Below are positions 48,560-55,720 of a stretch of DNA of 64,000 bases, in pieces. A program made the translations under genes and the position numbers. Numbering within the stretch: position 1 is the first letter of the stretch; each line of letters starts with the position of its first letter. Source of the stretch: Mariniphaga sp040772505 (GTDB lineage: Bacteria; Bacteroidota; Bacteroidia; Bacteroidales; Prolixibacteraceae); the NCBI GenBank assembly GCA_040772505.1, contig JAXGYA010000001.1, forward strand, positions 806,001 through 870,000. Direction: 5' to 3'. The notes beneath the pieces were generated by a model. The model saw only the letters and a list, made by a program, of their open reading frames with translations, was not told where the DNA came from and ran no database searches.

Positions 48560-50886
48560 AATCTACTCTTTTTTTCTACTTTGGTTGAATTGTTTTTTTT
48601 GATGAAAACCTTAAATCCAAAAACCAGAATCATGAGCAGGGTCAGAGTTCCTAAAAAGCTGGTAAACATGTTCATGGAAACCAGTGCACCAAGTGTTCTG
48701 TTTGGAGGAAAAACGGAAAACAGCAGCACCAAAAATCCGGAGATAACTACAACCGCATTGAATGTGATTGCTTTTCCGGTGTGCAGCATAGTTGTTTTTA
48801 TGGCATCCAGCTGATTGGATTCAGTTTTTAGATTCATGCGGTAGTTTTGCAGAAAGTGGATAGCATAGTCAATTCCGATTCCGATAGCGATACTGGACAG
48901 CAGCGCAGTTGTTGTGCTTAGCGGAATATTGAGAGCACCCATAACCCCAAAACTAATCAGAGCGGTGATTGCAATTGGCGTCGATCCAATGAGTCCGGCT
49001 TTTATACTCTTAAACATAAAAGTAAGCAACAGCAGGACAAGAACCAATGACACGAGAATACTTTTTATCTGTCCCTCCAAGATTAAATCAGTGAATACAA
49101 GTGCTTTGTAGCCTGAGCCGGCATAATTTATGCTAACTCCCATGTCGCCAAGCGGTTTTTCAAACTTTTTGATTACAGTAAGCGCTTCATTGATAGTTTG
49201 CGAATCATCACCTTTCAGCTGAAAGGTGACGTTTGTACGATTGTAGTCGTAATTGATAATCCTTACAAGGTTTTCCGGATCGCCCGACATTTCATAAAGC
49301 AGCAGGTATTGCGCTACCATGTCGCTGGTTTCCGGGATTGTATAGAATTCATCGCTGTCGGCATTCATCACCTTATTCATGCGTTTCAGATAATCGGCTA
49401 ATGAAAATGAGTTTCCAACCCGGCTGAGCTTCACTGCTTCATGCTGCATTTCATCAATCAAAGTGAGTGCATCGGGTTGTTTGAAGGCGTCATATTCTTC
49501 GCTTTCGAGAATGACATTCAGTGTGGAAGTGCCCCCAAATTTGCTGTTTACAAATTTGTCGGTTAAAACTATGTCGCTGTCTTTTTCAAAATTTGCCAAG
49601 AAACTTGAGTTAATCCACACTTTGGTTACTCCGTAAATGGAAAAGGCTACAACAACAGCCGTAATGATAAAAACGGTTCGTTTTTTATTTAATAATATCT
49701 GGGTGATGTTTCCGGCACTCAAACTAACCTTACCGGTTTTTTTCCGGGGTTTTTTTGAAGAGATGTTTTGCACTCGGTATCCGAAAAGAATAACCCATGA
49801 GGGCAGAAACCAAAGCGCCAGAGCAAATGTTACAAAAATTCCGAATGAAGTGAAAATCCCGAAATATTTAATCGGATAGACCTGAGACGTCAGCAGCGAT
49901 AGAAAACCAATGATTGTGGTAAAGGCTGCCATGAAAAGAGGGACTGAAAGCCTTTTAATTACTGATTTAAGTGCAGTAATCAGGTCAGATTCCGGGTTGT
50001 TGTGAAAATATTGCTGAAGGTATTGATAAAAATAGACACCATACGCAACTCCAATTGCAATTAGCATAACCGGAATCATGGTTGAAACGGCATAAATCGG
50101 GATTTTTAGTGCTGCCATTAATCCGAAAGCCCATATTGTACTTATAAATACGGTGATCATAATGGAAACTGTAGCGCTGGAGCGTTTCAGCAAAAGATAA
50201 AGTACCAGGGCTATAACAATTAGCACTATTGGCACCATACGTTTCATATCGGCCGGGCCAAGCAGTCCCATTGTGCCTTCCACTATCGGGCGGCCTGCCA
50301 CATATATGATTTCGGTTGAACTTTCGAAAGAGTGAGCAAAATCTAAAATCCGGCGATAGAACTCATCCGTAAAATACTCATCATCCATTGCAGCCACAAC
50401 CAGCGCAACTGTTTCATCTTCTGAAACCAAGCGGCGATAAACCATGTCGTTGTCAACAACATTTTCACGAAGATCCGCCAGTTCCTGGGCTGTTTCAGGC
50501 ACTTCATCGAAAAAGGAGGTAACATCAAGCCCGTCTTCAGTACCAACTATATTATCAGCAGTGTAGAGAGATTGAATATCAATCTCTTCAAACTCATCCA
50601 TTGATAACAAACCAAGGCTTATTTCCTTAACTTTGGAAAGCGTTTGAGGATTAAAAATACCATCCTTGTTTTCGATGGCAATCAAAATTCCATCTTTAAT
50701 GTTAAACCACTCTTCTGCCTGATCGGAATAGATGAAAGCCGGGTGATTGTGTGGCATATATTTATCAAGATTTGTTTCCATGCGCGCATGATTTACTATT
50801 TCAGTGCTAAACCATACTGTTACCGCTAAAATCAGGGCAAGTGTAAGCCACGACATCAATTTTAATTGTTTCTTAAATTTTTTCAT
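48556..50886 (-). CDS. RND-superfamily MMPL-type lipid transporter
   Basis: A 776-residue inner-membrane protein with about 12 helices in two halves, each with one helix, a large periplasmic loop and five helices. Sterol-sensing/MMPL-like segments include MIPVMLIAIGVAYGVYFYQY and SSIAIGIGIDYAIHFLQNYR, whose Asp is in the proton-relay helix. It matches the MMPL/HpnN group rather than drug-efflux RND pumps, and there is no membrane-fusion protein gene nearby. Likely role: moving lipid or hydrophobic molecules to the outer membrane through the LolA-like protein. It follows tetR by 54 bp, a gap containing a TetR half-site. Confidence 0.9.
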   Translation of the reverse strand: MKKFKKQLKLMSWLTLALILAVTVWFSTEIVNHARMETNLDKYMPHNHPAFIYSDQAEEWFNIKDGILIAIENKDGIFNPQTLSKVKEISLGLLSMDEFEEIDIQSLYTADNIVGTEDGLDVTSFFDEVPETAQELADLRENVVDNDMVYRRLVSEDETVALVVAAMDDEYFTDEFYRRILDFAHSFESSTEIIYVAGRPIVEGTMGLLGPADMKRMVPIVLIVIALVLYLLLKRSSATVSIMITVFISTIWAFGLMAALKIPIYAVSTMIPVMLIAIGVAYGVYFYQYLQQYFHNNPESDLITALKSVIKRLSVPLFMAAFTTIIGFLSLLTSQVYPIKYFGIFTSFGIFVTFALALWFLPSWVILFGYRVQNISSKKPRKKTGKVSLSAGNITQILLNKKRTVFIITAVVVAFSIYGVTKVWINSSFLANFEKDSDIVLTDKFVNSKFGGTSTLNVILESEEYDAFKQPDALTLIDEMQHEAVKLSRVGNSFSLADYLKRMNKVMNADSDEFYTIPETSDMVAQYLLLYEMSGDPENLVRIINYDYNRTNVTFQLKGDDSQTINEALTVIKKFEKPLGDMGVSINYAGSGYKALVFTDLILEGQIKSILVSLVLVLLLLTFMFKSIKAGLIGSTPIAITALISFGVMGALNIPLSTTTALLSSIAIGIGIDYAIHFLQNYRMNLKTESNQLDAIKTTMLHTGKAITFNAVVVISGFLVLLFSVFPPNRTLGALVSMNMFTSFLGTLTLLMILVFGFKVFIKKNNSTKVEKKSRL

Positions 50887-50903
50887 CTCAATGTTTGTTT
50901 GTG

Positions 50904-50913
50904 TTAACTAACT
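50904..50913 (-). promoter_or_regulatory. Possible TetR half-site before the RND gene
   Basis: On the minus strand it reads AGTTAGTTAA, identical to the left arm of the palindrome upstream of tetR. It lies 18 bp before the RND start codon. The second arm is not conserved. Confidence 0.4.
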
Positions 50914-50940
50914 TTTTATTTATAAAATATATGTTCAATG

Positions 50941-51522
50941 TTACTTAGCTGTAATCACTTGTTTAATTGAATTTAGAAAGTGTGTGCCTTCATTAATCAG
51001 ATTAAAATCATAAAGTGAATATTGCCATTTTTTGACAAAAAGTCTAAGCGCTCCCATTGCAATAATGGAAAGATGTTCAACTCTCACATCATTTCTGATT
51101 TCACCGGTCTCTTGCCCTTCTTTAAGTATGAGTTGAAATAGAATATCGTTTTGATTAACAATATCGCCTATTTTATTCATCAATATCGGTTCATTTCTGA
51201 ATATTTCTTCAGCAAAAATTACAGCCACCCACGAAGTGTTTTCAGAAAAAACCTGAAAATGCCTCTTAAAGAGCTGATCGATTTTTTCTACCGGACCTAC
51301 CGGCAATTCCGACACTTCTCTGAAAAGTTTTCCCGAGGTCATTCTGAACTGGTCAAGAAGTGCTATCAAAATCTGAATTTTATTTTCATAATGACGATAA
51401 ATAGCCGGTTCGGAAATTCCAATTTCCCTGGATATATTCTTTATGGTCAACCCTTGAATGCCCTTGTTGGCAATGAGGTTGAGCGAAACTTCAATAATTT
51501 CCTTTTGTCTGTCGGTAAGCAT
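50941..51522 (-). CDS. TetR/AcrR family transcriptional regulator
   Basis: A 193-residue regulator. The N-terminal helix-turn-helix (about 8-55) reads RQKEIIEVSLNLIANKGIQG, then TIKNISREIGISEPAIYRHY, the classic TetR DNA-binding wording. The C-terminal helical domain should bind a ligand, possibly the lipid or hydrophobic compound handled by the operon. A palindrome overlapping its own -7 element argues for autorepression. Confidence 0.93.
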   Translation of the reverse strand: MLTDRQKEIIEVSLNLIANKGIQGLTIKNISREIGISEPAIYRHYENKIQILIALLDQFRMTSGKLFREVSELPVGPVEKIDQLFKRHFQVFSENTSWVAVIFAEEIFRNEPILMNKIGDIVNQNDILFQLILKEGQETGEIRNDVRVEHLSIIAMGALRLFVKKWQYSLYDFNLINEGTHFLNSIKQVITAK

Positions 51523-51554
51523 AACTTCTAAAATTAATTGTATTTAAAACAGAA

Positions 51555-51562
51555 CAAAGTTA
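51555..51562 (-). promoter_or_regulatory. Candidate tetR operon promoter, -7 element
   Basis: On the minus strand it reads TAACTTTG, an exact TAnnTTTG match about 32 bp before the tetR ATG. Confidence 0.6.
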
Positions 51563-51579
51563 GTTAATGTTTACTAACT
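51558..51579. promoter_or_regulatory. Candidate TetR operator
   Basis: Arms AGTTAGTTAA and TTTACTAACT, separated by two bases, match as inverted repeats at nine of ten positions. The 22-bp site overlaps the -7 element at 51555-51562, so a bound repressor would block polymerase. One arm recurs at 50904-50913 before the RND gene. Confidence 0.65.
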
Positions 51580-51738
51580 ACAATATCTGTTAACACTTTT
51601 TAACATTTTTGTGTTTTTTAGGTTTCGGATTAACTATTGGAACTTGCTCCCGAAACGGGAAAAACTTTAGTGCAATTGCTCTGGCAGGGCTCTATTTGTA
51701 GATTAAGTTGTGGGTCAAGTAAAAAAAGTTTTAATAAA

Positions 51739-51774
51739 AAAAACATCCTTGCCGATGATTGAGCAAGGATGTTT
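51739..51774 (-). terminator. Rho-independent terminator after the DUF6448 gene
   Basis: AAAACATCCTTGC and GCAAGGATGTTTT form a 13-bp stem with a 10-base loop; the minus strand continues in a T-rich run. It isolates the DUF6448 gene from tetR. Confidence 0.9.
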
Positions 51775-51790
51775 TGAAAGATTCCAGTTA

Positions 51791-52432
51791 TTAATGTCCA
51801 GAATGTGCTCCACCTCCGTGTTCCAAAATGTCATGAATGGCTTCAAGGGTGTGTGTATAATCCACATAGGCTTCAACAAATTCTCTTCCTGTCTCCACCG
51901 ATTCATTTTTCTTTTTGTTTAACTCAGCAGTTTTTTGGTATTTTTCCATAATAACGCTCTCAATATGCTTGTTCAGTTTTGAGGTCAGATCGCTGATATT
52001 TCCTGTTGCCAGTGCCTGGTCGCTCATTTGAACAATTTGTTTTGTGGTTCCTGCCGCTTTTAGTCCGGTGTATGGTGCGCCTTCCGTTTCCCGATGTAAC
52101 CTGACTAAGGTTTCAAAGAAGTATTTTTCAACTACCCGGTAAATTTCCGGATCACCACTTTTCAGTGCAACTGTTTTTTTGAAAAGTGAGGAAACCTCTT
52201 CTTCCTGCTCTTTGGTTATCCATTTATAGATCAGTTCCGGTTTGTTTTTTTCCAGTGCAATCCTTGCATCAATAATAACCGGTCCGTCATATGAGTCGCA
52301 ATGTGCCGAAGCGGGTTTTGAAATTAGCAGAGCAAAAACAGCCATCAGTGCAAATGCTGCTATGAATTTTACTTCTTTAAAATGCAGAGATAAATCAACT
52401 GCTTTCTTGAAATTCTTAAATTTTGTTTTCAT
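51791..52432 (-). CDS. DUF6448 family exported protein
   Basis: A 213-residue protein with a long N-terminal signal (hydrophobic 22-40, ending ISKPASA) followed at once by HCDSYDGPVIIDARIALEKN, the recognised start of DUF6448 proteins. Further conserved-looking segments are FFETLVRLHRETEGAPYTGL and a His-rich end, EHGGGAHSGH. The His and Cys at the mature N-terminus and the His tail suggest metal binding, but the function is unknown. It is a single-gene unit with its own promoter element and terminator. Confidence 0.88.
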   Translation of the reverse strand: MKTKFKNFKKAVDLSLHFKEVKFIAAFALMAVFALLISKPASAHCDSYDGPVIIDARIALEKNKPELIYKWITKEQEEEVSSLFKKTVALKSGDPEIYRVVEKYFFETLVRLHRETEGAPYTGLKAAGTTKQIVQMSDQALATGNISDLTSKLNKHIESVIMEKYQKTAELNKKKNESVETGREFVEAYVDYTHTLEAIHDILEHGGGAHSGH

Positions 52433-52475
52433 TTTTCTAAATTTTAAAATTAATAATTAATTGAAATTTTCACTG

Positions 52476-52483
52476 CAAACATA
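52476..52483 (-). promoter_or_regulatory. Candidate promoter of the DUF6448 gene
   Basis: On the minus strand it reads TATGTTTG, an exact TAnnTTTG match about 43 bp before the start codon. Confidence 0.5.
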
Positions 52484-52573
52484 GGGCAGCTCATTAAGGT
52501 GTGCGACCTACTTTATAAGATGGCACCCCTTTTTTGAAATAAAAGAGTGTTCCGTAGGCGGAAAGAGTTGAAA

Positions 52574-53707
52574 TTAAGCGCTCTGTTGTTTTTTGTATTG
52601 CGTGGGAGTTTGACCGGTCATGTTTTTAAAAACCCTGTTAAATGCCGATTTTGAGTTAAATCCTGCATCAAAGGCTATCCCTAATATGGAATATTTCTGG
52701 TAATCGGGATGAGTAATTTTGGATTTTACTTCATCAATCCGGTACCCGTTGATAAAATCGAAAAAGTTTTGACCTATATTATTATTAATGATCTGAGATA
52801 AATGATACGATGGAATATTCAGATCATCGGCTAATTGCGGCAAATTCAAATCAGGATTCAGAAATGGCTTCTTTTCATCCATATAAGTTTTCAGTTTTTG
52901 AGCAAAGTGCTCGGCATCGGTATCTTTTAGAGTTGAGCCTGCATATCTGCTGTTTGGTTCATCGCGGGTTACAAACCGCTCTTTTTCGTAACCCGAAAAG
53001 ATATTTTTTTGCTTCAGCCCAAAATAACCAACCAAAATAATAAATACTGACAAAGCCAGCGACAGTCCGTTTGTGCAAAATATCCACGAAAAGAGATCAA
53101 AAACATGGTGCAAAGTTGCAGCGGCCATTAAAACGGTCCAAACAACTCCAAATGTGTAAGTCAATTTTCGCAACCAGCCCAAATCAATATCTTTTTCTGA
53201 AGAAAAATTATTGAAAATATTGACATCTAATTTTTTAAAAAGAGACAACGAAAGCACAAAATAGACCGGACCGGAAAGTGCCGTGAGAATTAGAAACAGG
53301 TTGAATAAAGCCGATGAGCCGTGTTCTTCTTCCAGATGGTCAAGTCTGATTTTTACTGCAGTTTCAGGAGAAAGCGCAGCATAGATTAAAAAGAGATTAA
53401 AGAGAATGAACAGGGCAAAATGCAAAAAGTCAGTGTTTTGCAACTTTGACTCCTGATTGATAAGCGTTCGTAAATAGAGGTATAAAAAGGGACCGTGCAG
53501 CAGGAGCAGAGAGATGAAAGCTGCCGACAGCAAGGGCCAATTAGTAAACAGTACGGATGAAAAAATACCGTGAATTCCGGTGTAAAAGGCTAAATACAAC
53601 AGCCAGGCAATAAGAATTTTATCATAAAAAGCCTTTGATTTTTTTTGCACCAACAAGACAGTAAAAAACAGTGCATTAAATGCGGCTATCAAAAAAATGT
53701 ATTTCAT
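52574..53707 (-). CDS. Membrane-bound AraC family regulator
   Basis: A 377-residue protein with about seven transmembrane helices in its first 240 residues. A cytoplasmic C-terminal AraC domain (about 275-373) contains LPQLADDLNIPSYHLSQIIN and SILGIAFDAGFNSKSAFNRV, the two helix-turn-helix units, ending TGQTPTQYKKQ. This 7TM-AraC design is common in Bacteroidota and presumably senses a membrane or envelope signal. It stands alone, between DUF6448 and the TPR gene. Targets unknown. Confidence 0.9.
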   Translation of the reverse strand: MKYIFLIAAFNALFFTVLLVQKKSKAFYDKILIAWLLYLAFYTGIHGIFSSVLFTNWPLLSAAFISLLLLHGPFLYLYLRTLINQESKLQNTDFLHFALFILFNLFLIYAALSPETAVKIRLDHLEEEHGSSALFNLFLILTALSGPVYFVLSLSLFKKLDVNIFNNFSSEKDIDLGWLRKLTYTFGVVWTVLMAAATLHHVFDLFSWIFCTNGLSLALSVFIILVGYFGLKQKNIFSGYEKERFVTRDEPNSRYAGSTLKDTDAEHFAQKLKTYMDEKKPFLNPDLNLPQLADDLNIPSYHLSQIINNNIGQNFFDFINGYRIDEVKSKITHPDYQKYSILGIAFDAGFNSKSAFNRVFKNMTGQTPTQYKKQQSA

Positions 53708-53744
53708 AGTTTTTTATCTCCACTTTTTCTTTACCATATTTATA

Positions 53745-53752
53745 CAAAGTTA
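53745..53752 (-). promoter_or_regulatory. Candidate promoter of the AraC-type gene
   Basis: On the minus strand it reads TAACTTTG, an exact TAnnTTTG match about 37 bp before the start codon. Confidence 0.5.
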
Positions 53753-53780
53753 GGATTTTAATTCTTTTCACTCCTTTTAT

Positions 53781-54404
53781 TTATCGCATCAGCTGCAATC
53801 CCTCGCTTGCTGAGGCATCACCGGGATTGTACAATTTAACTTTATTAAAAAGCACTTTAGCCTGGTTGTAATTTCCGGTAAAATAGGAAGTCCAGGCGAG
53901 CATGAGCAGCCCGTCGTAACCGAACGGGTATAAGTCCACCACCTTTTTAAAAAGTGGCAGGGCTTTGTTATAATTTTTACGTTCGTAAAAAATCAATCCA
54001 AGCCGGTACATGGCAACGGTGTTGTTGGGGTGAATTTCAAGGATCTTATTGTACAGCTCAATCACTTCATCCCAATGACCCAGCGCGGCTTTCGGCAGGA
54101 TTAATCCGAACCGGGCTTCTTCGGAATAAGGCATCAGCTGCTGTGCGCGGGAGTAATACGTAACCGATTCATCAAACCGTCCGGCGTTGTAATAGAGCCA
54201 GCCCATCCGCAGGTTGATTTCGTATGACGACTGGTCGTAAATTTTATCCAGTTCTCCGGCAGCAGCGGCAAAATCATTGTTCTTTTCCAACTCGTAGCTC
54301 TGCGAAAATGCCTGCTCCAGCGCTTCCTGATTTACCTGTCCAAAAACAGGGAAAACCGCTAATAATAGGATGAATAAAATTGCTTCTCGTTTTAAAAATT
54401 CCAT
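53781..54404 (-). CDS. Exported TPR protein of the YaiO/urea-transporter cassette
   Basis: A 207-residue periplasmic protein with signal peptide (1-22, ending FPVFGQ) and four to five TPR repeats, for example INLRMGWLYYNAGRFDESV and VAMYRLGLIFYERKNYNKAL. Its start overlaps the YaiO-like gene end by 13 bp, so the two are translationally coupled. It is probably a periplasmic adaptor for the barrel or peptidase. It is the last gene of the cassette. Confidence 0.82.
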   Translation of the reverse strand: MEFLKREAILFILLLAVFPVFGQVNQEALEQAFSQSYELEKNNDFAAAAGELDKIYDQSSYEINLRMGWLYYNAGRFDESVTYYSRAQQLMPYSEEARFGLILPKAALGHWDEVIELYNKILEIHPNNTVAMYRLGLIFYERKNYNKALPLFKKVVDLYPFGYDGLLMLAWTSYFTGNYNQAKVLFNKVKLYNPGDASASEGLQLMR

Positions 54405-55720
54405 GATATCCCGGCTGTTAAAGTATGTTTTACATAGTTGTAATTCACTGAATTGCTTTCCGTCAGGTTGGTGTAAACCTTGTAGGTTTCAGTAACATCC
54501 TGACTAAGATAGCGCAAAACGAACTGGTATTTTTTCCCTGTAGGAAAATAGAGGCTCCCCGAAAACTTTTGTTCCGAAATGCCCGGGAAATTGGACACTA
54601 CGTAGCCACCCGATTCAATAAAATTTTCCATTTCACCGGTCAGGTATTGCCCGTGAAAATGCACCGGTCCCAATTTTGCCCCTCCCGAAATGCCAAAAGT
54701 GTTGTACCCGAAACCACCTTCCTCATCGTTTTTAAAATAAACGCGTGGCGTAAGATAAAAGTTGGCATTTGAAAAGGGATAATAGGTGAGCCATGCCGAA
54801 TATTGCCTGAAACCCGCATTGTTGATATTTGCATAGTTGTATTCAATGCCGGGAGAAATGTTCCCGAAATGTGACCAGACCGAAGTGGAAAAAACAAGGT
54901 CTCTGTAATCAATGGCAGCATCTCCGAAAAATCGCCTGTTTCCGCTGATTCTGCCACTAGCATAAGAAAACTCTCCCAAAATTAAGCTCAATCCGGACGA
55001 AACATAAATCTTTTTCCCTAAAACCAGGGTCGGATTTACAAAATACTGAAACTGGTTGGTTTTGGATGTAAAAGTATTTTTTCCTCCCCAATCCACGTGT
55101 TGTTCACGGTTCAGTCCAACGTATGTCAGGTTATGGTTCACACTTATTCCCGGAGTTATTCTGTGACTAAGGTCGAACGATTCGAAATGGTAATTTTTCA
55201 GATAGAAAGCTTCGCCGTAATCTTCACCCACACCCGCCTGTTGCCCGTGGGTTGCTTCCGTTAATATTTCAAAATCGGGATTGAAAGTGTACCCGGTTTC
55301 CAATGCCGCCCAGGTAATTTTCTTTCCGGGAAAAGCGAGTTTATCCTGCATCTCCGGCGAAAAACTGCCTGCTAATTTGTAGGCTTCAGACGCCCGTCCG
55401 CCCCAAAGCAGACTATAATAGAGGTATTCCTGCAACCACTCAAACGACTGGTCGTTTTCCCAGGCTTTCAAAAACCACTCGCTGGCGGCACGGTATTTTT
55501 TCAGGTTGTAATATGCAATTCCGGTGCGTGCCTGCAAGTAAAAAAAATCGATACCCTGCCGGCGAGCTTCTTTTGAGTAATCAATCAGTTCTGTCCATTT
55601 TCCCTTGAGATAAAGTTCATACGAAACTTTGTCCACTTCAGGGTAATTCAACTTTTGCTGCGCCTGCGCCATCAGCAAAAATGAGGTAAACACCACCATT
55701 AATCCAATTCGTTTCGGCAT
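54392..55720 (-). CDS. YaiO-like outer-membrane beta-barrel protein
   Basis: A 442-residue exported protein with signal peptide (1-20, ending LMAQAQ). A short TPR-like helical segment (about 30-120) includes GIAYYNLKKYRAASEWFLKA. A C-terminal barrel (about 140-442) contains TWAALETGYTFNPDFEILTE and ends TAGISWNF. The helical prefix plus barrel is the YaiO-family arrangement seen in Bacteroidota. It overlaps the transporter-peptidase gene by 22 bp upstream and the TPR gene by 13 bp downstream. Possible export pore or anchor; substrate unknown. Confidence 0.8.
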   Translation of the reverse strand: MPKRIGLMVVFTSFLLMAQAQQKLNYPEVDKVSYELYLKGKWTELIDYSKEARRQGIDFFYLQARTGIAYYNLKKYRAASEWFLKAWENDQSFEWLQEYLYYSLLWGGRASEAYKLAGSFSPEMQDKLAFPGKKITWAALETGYTFNPDFEILTEATHGQQAGVGEDYGEAFYLKNYHFESFDLSHRITPGISVNHNLTYVGLNREQHVDWGGKNTFTSKTNQFQYFVNPTLVLGKKIYVSSGLSLILGEFSYASGRISGNRRFFGDAAIDYRDLVFSTSVWSHFGNISPGIEYNYANINNAGFRQYSAWLTYYPFSNANFYLTPRVYFKNDEEGGFGYNTFGISGGAKLGPVHFHGQYLTGEMENFIESGGYVVSNFPGISEQKFSGSLYFPTGKKYQFVLRYLSQDVTETYKVYTNLTESNSVNYNYVKHTLTAGISWNF

